This document shows positions 7,980-16,997 of a stretch of 33,083 nucleotides of DNA, piece by piece. A program made the translations under genes and the position numbers. The stretch spans positions 1-33,083 of IMG/VR virus record IMGVR_UViG_3300010151_000066. One strand, written 5' to 3'. The notes under the pieces were generated by a model that ran no database searches, was not told the DNA's origin, and saw nothing but the letters and a program-made list of their open reading frames with translations. The number at the start of each line of letters is the position of its first letter. The stretch's first letter is position 1. The stretch is from a virus.

Positions 7980-10622
7980 CTAGTATATACGCGCTGCTGA
8001 TCCCGGTGAAGCCCTCCTGTTATCTAAACTTGTTCTCTTTGCTGATCGTGCTGTAACTACACCATTTTGTACGAGGTTTATTTCCCCAATAGAAGTTGCA
8101 ATAGCCAGCGCGGTATCATGCCCAGTCTGCCCAAGCTTATTCAAAATCCCCCTTAACAAACCATTTGTTACTGATGAACCCCCGGCAGTGGAAGTTGCAG
8201 CTTCCGAGTTATAAGCCGCTGCCGTAGCAGCAACGGATTGTGCCAAATTAACGTTATTCGCATCAAGATTATTTACTGCATGGATTGTATTACCAAATGC
8301 GTTGGCGGCTGGACTGGCATCTGGGCCCCCTGCAGCATTGGCCTCGTTTATCATCTTGGCTATTTCGGCCATCGCTTCAAGCTTTTCGAGGGGCAACAAC
8401 AATAATCCAACCGCAAGGGCAGCAAATCCAGCGCCCAGCGAAAGCATCGCGTGCCCAGCAGCAGCTGAAACGGATGCCAGCGTGGCGACCAACGGAACGA
8501 GCAGCGTTGTTGATGCCAGCACTTTCTCAATCCCAGAAGCATTCCTTCCAAGTGAATCGGCCAAAGAAGCCATCCCTTCGGAAGCCATCCAAACGCCTGC
8601 GCCAATCCCCAAGAATGCTGCTCCCATTGCCAGAAGGGGTGGAACCGCAGCCCAGCCCACAGATGCCACCGCGACTAAACCAACAGTCAAAACCCCAAAA
8701 GCCAAAGTCATTGACATGAGAAGGGGTACAACGGCCTGCATTTCTGGTCCCGATAGTCTTCCGAGGGCATCAACCAGATTAACAATACCGGTAGTGGCCA
8801 ACCAAATACCCGCGCCGACTCCCAACACGGCAGCGCCAAAGGCAAGAAGACCAACGGCGCCTCCCTGTGCTGCCTTTCCTGCTGTGCCCGCGCTCACGCC
8901 GACTGCTTGAATAGCAGGCCCGGTGGCGGCAAGACTACTTGATAATACAGAAGATAAGGCGGCTCCCAAGCCAAGAACCTTTCCAGTAAAGAAGACAATG
9001 ATCCCAGTTCCAAGGGCAAATACTCCAAACCAATCGCCCATGGTTTTCTGAAGGGACAGAATTTGATCCGCGAGCCAGCCAAGAGGTTTCAAAAGGAATG
9101 ACATATTCATAGCAAAGCTCTTTGCAATCGCTGAGAACTTCTGGACAACAGACATTGCATCTTGTGTAACCTTTTTAAATTTTTCTTCTGACATCGTCGC
9201 AGATTCTACACGAGACTGCATCACTCTATATTCAGAGGAACTCATTCCAAGAAGTTTATTCGCTTGGGCCATATCTTTGATGCCGGCGGCGTTTGCAATC
9301 GCAATCTGTTGAAATTTCCCCATCGTCGAAAATTGTCTACCTGATGCTTCTATGGCCGCAATCGTTAATCCAATTCTTTCGTGTTCTTCTGCATTTATCA
9401 TCTGAACTGTGTTCAGGTATGGACCACCCAATAGGGCGTTCAACTTACCAACGGCAGTTGCACCAGTGGCAAACACATCAAACTGGCCAGCATAGCTAAG
9501 CAGCGCGGCCATCTCGGCGCCGCTTGCTTTTGCGGCGGCAGCGAGGCCCTGGAAAACGTTAATCATATTTCCGCCGTGTGCGGCCAGTTGAGAAGAAGCT
9601 TGCGTAAACTGTGTAAAAATAACTTCGGGTGGCACCTTGAGTGCCTGCCCCAGTCCAACAAGGTTCCGCGTTGTAGAGACCGCTTGCGACGATGACATTT
9701 TGAGGCCCTTGGTCATAAAGTCCAAGGCTTGAGCGGCTTGTCTCGATCCCACCCCAAATCGATCAAGAAGGGCGGTCGTCTGAACGAGATTCATCTGGGC
9801 TGATTTATTCATCTCCGAGAATCCAGCCATGTTTGAGAACAAATCACCAGTCGCTCTCGCAGCCTGTGCCGTTGAAACGCCATATGTTCTTAAATTAATG
9901 TGTGAATCAATGATGATATCATTATAAGCGCCGCCTGCGCCGGTTGCTTGCTTGAAGCTTGCGATGGCTGCATCTTGTTCCTTAAGGAGAGCCACGGTTG
10001 CTTCTGTAACCTTGGTAATGAGTCCGCCACCCATGTTGGATACGGAAAACTGCTCTCTCATTGCCGCCGTTAAGGAGCCCATGCTCCCTCGCATCGTGGC
10101 CAACTGAAGAATTTGGCCCTCTGTCGTGTTTACCCACGCGTCAGTAACGCCGAGGAGGCCTCCCATCGTGCCAGAGAGATTGCCAGCAAGTTGAGTTCTC
10201 TTTTTAAGCTGCGCCATTCCCGCTGTTTCAAGGTCCAAGGCCTTCTTCATTGCTGGGACTTGGCCGCTCTCTATTGCGGTTTTTACTTCCCTTAATAATC
10301 TTAATCTTTGTGCTTGTTCTCCTGTTAAGCCGGCGGCGGTGTCCTTAATGCGGGTAAGGTAGCCGACTTGCGTGTCAAGTTCAACATTACTCAGACTAAG
10401 ATATTCTCGCATTCTTTCAGCAGCTTGAATACGAATCTCTGCTTGGGTTTGGATTAATTCTGATTGTTTTATTTGCTCGCCAGATAGTTGACGAATGCGT
10501 AGCTCTACATTCTCTTTTCTACGCCTGAGTTCAAGATCTTGTTCATAGAGAGCATTAAGCTCCCCTTGAAGCTCTATCTCTGATTGTATTTTTTTTATAG
10601 GTCCTTCTTCGTCAGCAGCCAT
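7980..10622 (-). CDS. Tail tape measure protein
   Basis: An 880-residue protein with tape-measure architecture: an N-terminal charged coiled coil (about 10-75), a long Ala/Gln-rich helical region, and a block of strongly hydrophobic, Gly/Ala-rich segments (about 535-745) that could form several membrane-spanning helices during DNA ejection. Tape measures set tail length and sit inside the tube; T4 gp29 does this job and is shorter (about 590). Two similar 33-residue stretches (596-628 and 666-698; GAxxLGxGAGxW core) indicate an internal duplication. The gene ends with TAG. It follows a 107-residue gene after 11 nt and precedes baseplate genes, as expected. Confidence 0.8.
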   Translation of the reverse strand: MAADEEGPIKKIQSEIELQGELNALYEQDLELRRRKENVELRIRQLSGEQIKQSELIQTQAEIRIQAAERMREYLSLSNVELDTQVGYLTRIKDTAAGLTGEQAQRLRLLREVKTAIESGQVPAMKKALDLETAGMAQLKKRTQLAGNLSGTMGGLLGVTDAWVNTTEGQILQLATMRGSMGSLTAAMREQFSVSNMGGGLITKVTEATVALLKEQDAAIASFKQATGAGGAYNDIIIDSHINLRTYGVSTAQAARATGDLFSNMAGFSEMNKSAQMNLVQTTALLDRFGVGSRQAAQALDFMTKGLKMSSSQAVSTTRNLVGLGQALKVPPEVIFTQFTQASSQLAAHGGNMINVFQGLAAAAKASGAEMAALLSYAGQFDVFATGATAVGKLNALLGGPYLNTVQMINAEEHERIGLTIAAIEASGRQFSTMGKFQQIAIANAAGIKDMAQANKLLGMSSSEYRVMQSRVESATMSEEKFKKVTQDAMSVVQKFSAIAKSFAMNMSFLLKPLGWLADQILSLQKTMGDWFGVFALGTGIIVFFTGKVLGLGAALSSVLSSSLAATGPAIQAVGVSAGTAGKAAQGGAVGLLAFGAAVLGVGAGIWLATTGIVNLVDALGRLSGPEMQAVVPLLMSMTLAFGVLTVGLVAVASVGWAAVPPLLAMGAAFLGIGAGVWMASEGMASLADSLGRNASGIEKVLASTTLLVPLVATLASVSAAAGHAMLSLGAGFAALAVGLLLLPLEKLEAMAEIAKMINEANAAGGPDASPAANAFGNTIHAVNNLDANNVNLAQSVAATAAAYNSEAATSTAGGSSVTNGLLRGILNKLGQTGHDTALAIATSIGEINLVQNGVVTARSAKRTSLDNRRASPGSAARIY

Positions 10623-10633
10623 TAATTAAAATC

Positions 10634-10957
10634 CTATTTGAGGGGCCATTTAATTCCGGTAGAGGTCTCAAATTTTGAGACAGCCCTGTCAAGATCCGCC
10701 TTACTTCTAAATGTTGATGGGTCACTAAGCCCGTGTCTTTGTAGGGCCTTCATATAAGAAGACTCTTGTGCAACCGTTGCTGCAAAATCCCGAATACTGG
10801 ATTTTGATCCTCGAACTTGAAACCCCAAGTTATTCAGCCCAAACATTCTTTTAAGAAGTAGCTCAATCGCGGTTCCCATTTGCCGTAAAAAACTTTCATT
10901 TAATTGTTCTTTATCAACAGTTAGGTCAATAACGATTTCTTGTTTAAGGTCGTCCAC
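10634..10957 (-). CDS. Small unknown protein upstream of the tape measure
   Basis: A 107-residue protein beginning MDDLKQEIVIDL if the GTG at 10955-10957 is used. This start is preferred because GGAGG lies 8 nt upstream; a TTG five codons earlier opens the same frame but overlaps that ribosome binding site. The sequence is mixed charged/helical with an SKSSIRDF segment, and no family is recognised. It is the first gene after a terminator (10991-11022) and a candidate late promoter element (10980-10988), so it leads the tape measure / baseplate transcription unit. Confidence 0.7.
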   Translation of the reverse strand: MDDLKQEIVIDLTVDKEQLNESFLRQMGTAIELLLKRMFGLNNLGFQVRGSKSSIRDFAATVAQESSYMKALQRHGLSDPSTFRSKADLDRAVSKFETSTGIKWPLK

Positions 10958-10979
10958 AATAAATCCCTCCAATGCTTTG

Positions 10980-10988
10980 TAAATAGTT
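10980..10988 (-). promoter_or_regulatory. Candidate late promoter element, copy 2 (AACTATTTA)
   Basis: The coding strand reads AACTATTTACAAAG here, identical over 14 nt to the element before the sheath gene (16108 region). It lies between a terminator and the GGAGG of the downstream gene, about 23 nt before the GTG start. This is the position expected for a -10-like phage late promoter with a short leader. Confidence 0.5.
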
Positions 10989-10990
10989 AT

Positions 10991-11022
10991 AAGATAAAAA
11001 TAAAGCCGGCGTGGGCCGGCTT
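10991..11022 (-). terminator. Intrinsic terminator after the gp26-like/85-residue gene pair
   Basis: On the minus strand AAGCCGGC (11022-11015), loop CCAC, GCCGGCTT (11010-11003) forms a perfect 8-bp GC-rich stem followed by TATTTTTATCT. It begins 9 nt after the stop of the 85-residue gene and is followed at once by a promoter-like element, so it marks a boundary between transcription units. Confidence 0.85.
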
Positions 11023-11030
11023 GTTATTTT

Positions 11031-11288
11031 TTAAGGAGACTTTGATTTTCGACGGGCCTCTTCCATCTGTTTTCTTTCTTCTTCGAACTGTTTTCCTAAA
11101 CGTGTAAGAAACCACCTCCTGAGTCCAACAGGAAGATTGTACGCTTCAAAAAAACTCCACCCGCCATGGTATTTTAAAAGAAAAAACTCTTCATAAACGC
11201 TTTTTAAGTATTCATCACTGAGGCCAAAAAAAGTCTGTGGTAAACGGGACATCAACCATCGTTGAAGCGCCACATTCGCCACAGACAT
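11031..11288 (-). CDS. Small partner of the gp26-like baseplate protein (assembly-factor-like)
   Basis: An 85-residue protein with a compact core (EEFFLLKYHGGWSFFEAYN, then LPVGLRRWFLTRL) and a charged helical tail. Its first 74 nt overlap the end of the gp26-like gene in another frame. The start at 11286-11288 is supported by an AAGGAGG site lying inside the upstream coding sequence, 3 nt from the ATG. Small proteins with a WSF..AYNLPVGLRRWF-type core commonly follow the gp26-like baseplate gene in T4-like phages, and could be the functional counterpart of a baseplate hub assembly factor such as gp51. That role is inferred, not shown. The overlap contains a run of seven T residues (see findings). 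Confidence 0.7.
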   Translation of the reverse strand: MSVANVALQRWLMSRLPQTFFGLSDEYLKSVYEEFFLLKYHGGWSFFEAYNLPVGLRRWFLTRLGKQFEEERKQMEEARRKSKSP

Positions 11289-12075
11289 ATTCCTCCTTCA
11301 GTTCAACTGCCGGGGCACACTCTTGATATGTCGTTCTGATATATCTTGAATCGCCTGCAGGGCATGCTCCAATAAATGACTCAATCACTTGCTTATCGGT
11401 TTGTCCGTTAATGGAAACAATGATGGTTCTCAGCTGATTTGTAAGCGCACTTTCAGGAAGTTTTAGTTTCTTTTGTCTTTCGGAAAGCTTTAGCAAGCTT
11501 TTTTCGTCGGCACCCGACAAGAGACGACATTCGACAGCGACACCAAGTTTGGGGGTTCTCATGATGAAAGTCCCTACCTCGGTTTGTTGGACATTTAATT
11601 CCTCTAGATCTCCGGAAGTTCTTCTATCGGCCGCTTCCAGGTTGAACTCGTGTCTTCCGTGGGAAAAACAAATTGGGCAAATAATCTTTGTATCGTATTC
11701 ACTCCCATATCCGTTAATTCGACAAGAAATAAGAATTGCATTCTTATCTCCAAGCAAAAGGGTGTTGGGATCAATAGACCTGTCTACAAGAACGCTCCTG
11801 ATCAAGCGGTCGATGGCCAGCCCCTTTTTTAATAAAGATTTGTCCGCAAGGATATCTTCTTCCTTGGCGGTCATATACTTAATTTCTACGCACTCTTCAT
11901 TGTGTAGGGGGTGAGCGGGAGGATAGAATTGGCCCCCGGACGGAAGATCAACGAACTCCGTGGGGGCGACGAACGATAAACTGTTTTGGTTTTCTGAAAT
12001 TAAATCTTGAATTGCTGGACTAACTTCTGCGTGGACCGGGTTTGATGTTACCCGGTCTTGATTATTTCTTGACAT
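11215..12075 (-). CDS. 26: Baseplate hub protein, gp26-like (T4_baseplate family)
   Basis: A 286-residue protein matching the T4 gp26 baseplate family. An N-terminal segment reads FVDLPSGGQFYPP (41-53), followed by EIKYMTAKEEDIL (64-76). Then comes a two-part cysteine site, CPIC (133-136) and CGEC (265-268), likely coordinating zinc, and a typical ending DFFWPQ. It probably acts in assembly of the central baseplate hub. AGAGGAG lies just upstream of the ATG at 12073-12075. The gene follows the tail tube gene after 50 nt, and its 3' end overlaps an 85-residue gene. Confidence 0.75.
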   Translation of the reverse strand: MSRNNQDRVTSNPVHAEVSPAIQDLISENQNSLSFVAPTEFVDLPSGGQFYPPAHPLHNEECVEIKYMTAKEEDILADKSLLKKGLAIDRLIRSVLVDRSIDPNTLLLGDKNAILISCRINGYGSEYDTKIICPICFSHGRHEFNLEAADRRTSGDLEELNVQQTEVGTFIMRTPKLGVAVECRLLSGADEKSLLKLSERQKKLKLPESALTNQLRTIIVSINGQTDKQVIESFIGACPAGDSRYIRTTYQECAPAVELKEEYVCGECGASTMVDVPFTTDFFWPQ

Positions 12076-12125
12076 TTTCTCCTCTTAGGTTTGAATATAA
12101 TATAAATTTAGCGGGGGTTATCCAA

Positions 12126-12713
12126 TCATTTGCCGCCTGCCCAGGCGGCGGCGAGGTCTGTGAGATCACCGCCCGTAATGACTCTAATGTCTGGATCTTT
12201 CCTGGCATAGTCATACTGAATTGTTAGGCCAATTTCGACCAAGTCATCAGCACCATAATCCAAATCGCCATAGTCCACCATCTTGATCCAGGGATTAACA
12301 AGAATCCAGGCTTCAATATCATTTCCCTTGTGATCAAGTTGTACAATCTGGAATTCATTCCCGAACGCGCTGACCGATGCCCCCTTCGTGATTGCTCTCT
12401 TACTCGATTGTGGGTCTTCAGGAATTGTATAGCCTGATTTTGTCATCATCTCATCGATAATTGTGACAATATCTCTTTCACCACCAATGTCAACCAAAGA
12501 GAGGCTAACTTCTTTCCATTCCAAACGAGCAGGAAAATGAAAGGTATGGTTGAGCCACTTGTGTGCAACGGAACCAATTTCAAAACTTGGCTTCCTTACG
12601 TTTTTTGCAGCCAACTGTAAGGCTCCATGATCGGTATTGGTGAATCTAACTATCCACCGAAATTTTCGCTTAGGGTCTGAGAATTGTGAGCCCCAAAAAG
12701 GTGCTGTCGGCAT
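12126..12713 (-). CDS. 19: Tail tube protein (gp19-like)
   Basis: A 195-residue protein, slightly longer than T4 gp19 (about 163). It has the tube-protein pattern: an N-terminal FRWIVRF strand (19-25), KNVRKPSFEIGS (37-48), LEWKEVSLSLVD (64-75) and a C-terminal VEIGLTIQYDYA strand pair. It polymerises into the inner tail tube around the tape measure. It lies directly downstream of the sheath gene, the conserved gp18-gp19 order, and has its own candidate promoter element and GGAGGAAT ribosome binding site. Confidence 0.9.
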   Translation of the reverse strand: MPTAPFWGSQFSDPKRKFRWIVRFTNTDHGALQLAAKNVRKPSFEIGSVAHKWLNHTFHFPARLEWKEVSLSLVDIGGERDIVTIIDEMMTKSGYTIPEDPQSSKRAITKGASVSAFGNEFQIVQLDHKGNDIEAWILVNPWIKMVDYGDLDYGADDLVEIGLTIQYDYARKDPDIRVITGGDLTDLAAAWAGGK

Positions 12714-12744
12714 TATCTTATTCCTCCTTCAAGAATAACCACAC

Positions 12745-12753
12745 TAAATAGCC
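12745..12753 (-). promoter_or_regulatory. Candidate late promoter element, copy 3 (GGCTATTTA)
   Basis: The coding strand reads GGCTATTTAG in the 51-nt gap between sheath and tube genes, about 32 nt before the tube ATG. It would permit extra transcription of the abundantly needed tube protein. Confidence 0.45.
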
Positions 12754-12764
12754 TTTGAACAAAT

Positions 12765-15700
12765 TTATTCTTCAAAAGAAGCTCCTGTTGACGTAATGAT
12801 AAAGTCAAGAGCAATAAATTCGATTGCTCGCGCTGGTTTCAAGAAAATCTTAGCATACATGATGTTTCTATCAACTAGCTCAGGGGTGGTTGTGGTTCTA
12901 TCAAGAACCAACTTATAATCGGTTAAACCAAACCTTGCTTGAACTGTTGCAAGAAGCGGCGTGACCTGTCCCCTAAAGCGAGCCCACGTAGCTTCAACAT
13001 TTTGATCGAACAGGATTCGCGATGCTGCAAATGAAATTTCCTTTTTAAGGAAAATCAACAACCTACGAACATTAATCCTATCCAATGCGGATCGTGTGAC
13101 CTGCAACGTCTTCTGTCCGAAGATCACAATCCCCTCTGCTGGGAAAGTGGCGATCGGGTTAACGTTGTGTTCATAAAGGTCGTCTCGATCTTTCGATGAG
13201 AGTCTTTCTCGGACAGCAACAACCGCGAGCCCAGAATCTCCCTCGCTCAAACCTCCCCGGTTAAATCCGGCAGGTGCGAACCAAAGCTCACTTTGTGTTG
13301 CACTGTTGCCCATTACACCGAGGGCGACAACCGAGGGCGGCACCCAAAGGGTTTGACCAGTGGTCGCAGTATCCCTAACCAGCACCCAGGGATAATAAGC
13401 ACAGCCGTAGCTAGAATTAATATTTCTATCCTTTAGCGCATTAACTGTGTTTGTTACATCTCCGAGATTATCGCCTTCTGAGAAGGGGGTCGTACGCTCA
13501 GAACGAGGCGTATACCCATTTTCCAGATCGATAATCGCGAGAACATCCCCTCGTTCCTCACAGTTATCAATGAGGCGGTCGGTTAAGAGGTCTTTTGTTA
13601 GCCCAGGGACAGCGGCCAGATTAATATCAAGGCCTTCTGCGTCCTGTACCATATCAATGGCCCTACGATAAGTATTATACACGAAGTTGTTCGCTTCAGT
13701 TACGGCGCCAGTCATTAGCCTATTGGCTAGTGGTTCCCGCTCACGAACATCGAATCCATCAAAGCCACCAAACAGTGGTAATGTGAACTTATCGTATCCA
13801 AGCTTAGTCAATCCATCCAAATCAGCCGTATAGTTGATACCGTTCAACGTGGTTGCATTAACCGTTAAGGATGTACCATTCACTCGTGAGCCAGAATTAT
13901 ACACCGCGACAACCATCTTGTCATTTGCGGTGATAGGTCCACTTGCGCTAAGATCATCCAAGGTAAAGTATACAGAGGTATCAGACAAATCACTAACGCT
14001 TATTGGCTGTGTTCGAACGAGGTCTAGGTAGGATTCTTGGAATAATCGGCCACCCTCCAGTGTTCGTGTTTCAAGACCAAAGTACGCATTTCTCGCGTCA
14101 CTGAGCGTTCTGTCATCAGCCGTGACTCTTAAATTAATTTTTGGATACTGAACGGTACCAGAGAACGCACCCGAAGAGGTGGTCCTAATGAATTCACCGG
14201 CGAGACCACCCTTGATTTCGTCATACCCCGTCACAAAGACCGAAGCCGTGTTCACCACCGTGTAGGCACTGTTCCCAAATGTGTTAGCGCTGCCGCTTTG
14301 AATGAAGAAGGTATTATATCGAGGCGGTCCATAGAATCCAGTTGGAAGTGCCCTCTCATTAATCGCCCCATCTCTTACGGCATCTGTAACTTCAACATAG
14401 AGATACTTTGATCTATTCTCATAAAAACCATATGTGCGATTTCTTCGACTAACTTCGTCCCACTCCACACGCTGGTCACCGATTACACGAGCAATAAAAT
14501 CTGCTGAGTTGGGATTAAGAGAAATATCTTCAAATCTCTCCAAAACAACCTTATTCGCATCAGTGTCTCGTACCGAGCGAACTTCAATTGAGAAGGTTCC
14601 CCACTTGTCATATTCATTATTTGAATATTTAAGATCTCTAATAGAAACTTTAATATTCTTTGCTGTCCAACCATCCTTGGCACGAGCGACCAAACGGAAC
14701 AACCTTAAGTCAGCTACAGAGGGGTCGAAAGCAGACGCCAATCCAAAATCTTGGTGGAAAACCCACCCTGACGATGCGCGTTCACTATCTTTCTTAAAGT
14801 TTCCGCCGCCGGCAGTGTTGGTATAGTCTGCAAGGGGCAAAATCACACCATAATATTTACCAGCTCCCAGAACTCCCTGTTCGTCATCACCGCTCCTGAG
14901 ATTTCCTTCGAAAGTTTCACCAAGCCAATAAATTTGAGCGTCCGTAGCAGTGTTGGTGTCATCGTTCGCCAAAGTAGGATTAGTATTAAAAACCTTACGG
15001 ATAAATCTGTTTGAAGCTGGGTTGAAATCAAACGCCGTAGTGCTTACTACGCTAGTTGAGCCATTGTTATTGGTAATCTTCGCCTTAAAGGCGATTTCGT
15101 TGGAATCGCCAACGCTTCCTATTAGAATTCCTGCCCCAGACGTTTCGCCTGACCCAGCATACTGGGTGCCGACCAAGTCAACAGCTCCGCTGACAGCATC
15201 AAAATACCACACCGCGGCTAGAGTACCATTAACAAGTGTTTCCGTGGCACTTCCGCCATCGAATCCAAGTGTAGACCCAGACTCAAAATTGTCCACAATA
15301 ACATCAGTGTTCGCGCCCACTGCATTTCTTCGAATTGAAACTGTTTGGTCTTCATCCGGACCGAGGCCGTTGACAGCATAAGTTACCGTTACGCCAAGGG
15401 TTTGGCTATTAATCGAGGCAGTGACCCGCTCGGCGATGCCCTGAACGTTTGTTGTTCCAAGCAGTCCAACTGTCGTGGTTACTAAAGCGCTCGCCTCATC
15501 AAAAGTGAAAAGAGCATTTCCTAGAGTACCGGTAATTTGGAAAGTGCCGCCATCTAAACTGCCAGTCATTTGACCAAAGTCTGAGCCGTGATCAGCTGAG
15601 GCAGAAAGAATAATACTACCTGAAGCGAATTCGCCCAAAGATCCCGAATCGAATACGAAGAGGCCCTGTGCGCCGCCGCCGCCATTAGGCGAACCATCAT

Positions 15701-16070
15701 AAAGTCCCAGATTATACCCAGGAACTCCCGATGAACCATTGTTAGAAACATGCTCAGATCCAACAAGCCTTACAAAGGTGACAGGAGCATTATTTCTCAA
15801 ATAAGCTTGGGCTGCATACGATGCATACGTAGGGGACGTATAATTTCCATCCCTCCAAACGTCGCCGCCCCGTCCTCCAGGAATAGGTGTTCCAAAAGTT
15901 TCAGCAAATTCGGAAAACGATTGTACTTTAGTTGGGGTCATCGTTGGGCCTCTATCAGATCGGCCAACAACGAGAGGTCCGCGAACTGTTGTTTCATCCG
16001 CTAGGAAAGATCTGTCAATTTCTTCAACAAATACCCCAGGAGAAACAAATTGGAATTTTTTTTCGGACAT
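12765..16070 (-). CDS. 18: Tail sheath protein (gp18-like), unusually long
   Basis: A 1101-residue contractile sheath protein. The N-terminus (QFVSPGVFVEEIDRSF, then VVGRSDRGP and a FSEFAETFG segment) and the C-terminal domain (ALDRINVRRLLIFLKKEIS, then TWARFRGQVTPLL and AIEFIALDFIIT) are characteristic of the gp18 family. T4 gp18 has 659 residues. The extra length lies in the middle (roughly 130-750), which is Gly/Ser/Thr/Asp-rich and beta-rich and probably forms surface domains. The conserved C-terminal domain interlocks subunits and contacts the tube. The gene has its own candidate promoter element and lies directly before gp19. Confidence 0.92.
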   Translation of the reverse strand: MSEKKFQFVSPGVFVEEIDRSFLADETTVRGPLVVGRSDRGPTMTPTKVQSFSEFAETFGTPIPGGRGGDVWRDGNYTSPTYASYAAQAYLRNNAPVTFVRLVGSEHVSNNGSSGVPGYNLGLYDGSPNGGGGAQGLFVFDSGSLGEFASGSIILSASADHGSDFGQMTGSLDGGTFQITGTLGNALFTFDEASALVTTTVGLLGTTNVQGIAERVTASINSQTLGVTVTYAVNGLGPDEDQTVSIRRNAVGANTDVIVDNFESGSTLGFDGGSATETLVNGTLAAVWYFDAVSGAVDLVGTQYAGSGETSGAGILIGSVGDSNEIAFKAKITNNNGSTSVVSTTAFDFNPASNRFIRKVFNTNPTLANDDTNTATDAQIYWLGETFEGNLRSGDDEQGVLGAGKYYGVILPLADYTNTAGGGNFKKDSERASSGWVFHQDFGLASAFDPSVADLRLFRLVARAKDGWTAKNIKVSIRDLKYSNNEYDKWGTFSIEVRSVRDTDANKVVLERFEDISLNPNSADFIARVIGDQRVEWDEVSRRNRTYGFYENRSKYLYVEVTDAVRDGAINERALPTGFYGPPRYNTFFIQSGSANTFGNSAYTVVNTASVFVTGYDEIKGGLAGEFIRTTSSGAFSGTVQYPKINLRVTADDRTLSDARNAYFGLETRTLEGGRLFQESYLDLVRTQPISVSDLSDTSVYFTLDDLSASGPITANDKMVVAVYNSGSRVNGTSLTVNATTLNGINYTADLDGLTKLGYDKFTLPLFGGFDGFDVREREPLANRLMTGAVTEANNFVYNTYRRAIDMVQDAEGLDINLAAVPGLTKDLLTDRLIDNCEERGDVLAIIDLENGYTPRSERTTPFSEGDNLGDVTNTVNALKDRNINSSYGCAYYPWVLVRDTATTGQTLWVPPSVVALGVMGNSATQSELWFAPAGFNRGGLSEGDSGLAVVAVRERLSSKDRDDLYEHNVNPIATFPAEGIVIFGQKTLQVTRSALDRINVRRLLIFLKKEISFAASRILFDQNVEATWARFRGQVTPLLATVQARFGLTDYKLVLDRTTTTPELVDRNIMYAKIFLKPARAIEFIALDFIITSTGASFEE

Positions 16071-16107
16071 TATGAGGGTCTCCTTTCAAAAAACATTTTT
16101 GTCTTTG

Positions 16108-16116
16108 TAAATAGTT
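16108..16116 (-). promoter_or_regulatory. Candidate late promoter element, copy 4 (AACTATTTA)
   Basis: The coding strand reads AACTATTTACAAAG, a 14-nt exact match to the copy at 10980. It lies about 38 nt before the sheath ATG. It directly follows a small hairpin (TTGGAA/TTCCAA, 16115-16129), which lacks a U-run and is therefore unlikely to be a strong terminator. Confidence 0.5.
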
Positions 16117-16139
16117 GGAAGATTTCCAAAAAGAATTAA

Positions 16140-16997
16140 TTACTCTCGGTAAAAACCCTTCTTAATAAATTCGTTTATGTCGCCAACAATGACGTGCTCG
16201 CGAGGAATCTTCACCTCAACAGCATTTTGTCTCCTTACAATCTTTGGCTGGTCTTGGTTTTTGTCATCGCCAATGATATATCCCAATACTCTTATTTGTA
16301 CATTTGTCTGGAACTTTCTTTCATCTGCTGCCAAAGTTGAGAGATTATTACTACTTGCAAAGCTGGCCTCGATGAAAGCTTCATACTTATGACCATCTTT
16401 ATAAATGTTCACCAAGTTTATCCCCCCTGGGCGAGTTATAAATGGAGTTATCATTTCATTAATCTGTTGTTGATATTCGGCATACAGAACGATATTGTAA
16501 TTAACTTCAATATAGATGGGCAATGGAATAGTAATTGTTTCATACACAACTTTCCCCGGCTTTCTGGTTCTGTAGTTTTCATTCTTATAAATTCTTTTCG
16601 AATCGGCATTCGAAAAGTTTGCTGTTTTTTCTTGATTTATTTCTCTCGCTATAGTGATTGAGCCGCCTTTACTATCCGACACTGGCGGGATATTTGCATA
16701 GACCATCGCCTTGCGTGTTAGATCCTTTGTCATGGCAGTTCTTTCAATCGTAATTATGGGCTTAATCAACACACCATTCTCATCACGAAGGTTTTTATTA
16801 TCCTTAATCTGAAAAGATCTTTCGGCAGAAGTCCAAATAACAGGAGCTTGTTTCCACCCCTCGTTGGTCGTGCAGAATATATTTAATTCTTTTATATATT
16901 CTGTAAGGGCCGTATCAATGGTCTCAACCGTGGAGGGTAAAAAGGTTTCTTCTCTAAGGGGTGCTAACCCCGGATTTTCATTTTTCTTAAGTGGCAT
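16140..16997 (-). CDS. 15: Tail sheath stabiliser / tail completion protein (gp15-like)
   Basis: A 285-residue protein. The central segment (ETITIPLPIYIEVNYNIVLY, then AEYQQQINEMITPFI) matches the most conserved part of T4 gp15, where a beta strand pair is followed by a helix and a proline-ended IxPF/ILPYF. T4 gp15 (272 residues) caps the tail at its head-proximal end and allows head-tail joining. The gene overlaps the end of the gp14-like neck gene by 11 nt, and is followed by the sheath gene, as gp15 precedes gp18 in the wider T4 order. Family assignment is by pattern, moderate to good. Confidence 0.75.
   Translation of the reverse strand: MPLKKNENPGLAPLREETFLPSTVETIDTALTEYIKELNIFCTTNEGWKQAPVIWTSAERSFQIKDNKNLRDENGVLIKPIITIERTAMTKDLTRKAMVYANIPPVSDSKGGSITIAREINQEKTANFSNADSKRIYKNENYRTRKPGKVVYETITIPLPIYIEVNYNIVLYAEYQQQINEMITPFITRPGGINLVNIYKDGHKYEAFIEASFASSNNLSTLAADERKFQTNVQIRVLGYIIGDDKNQDQPKIVRRQNAVEVKIPREHVIVGDINEFIKKGFYRE

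Noticed and set aside
8285-8910. Long plus-strand ORFs (up to 202 codons) opposite the tape measure gene
   Set aside because: They mirror the Ala/Gly-rich hydrophobic region of the tape measure on the opposite strand. The products are low-complexity and no start signals are seen.
16115-16129. Hairpin TTGGAA/TTCCAA between the gp15-like and sheath genes as a terminator
   Set aside because: Six AT-rich base pairs and no U-run on either strand; too weak to call an intrinsic terminator.
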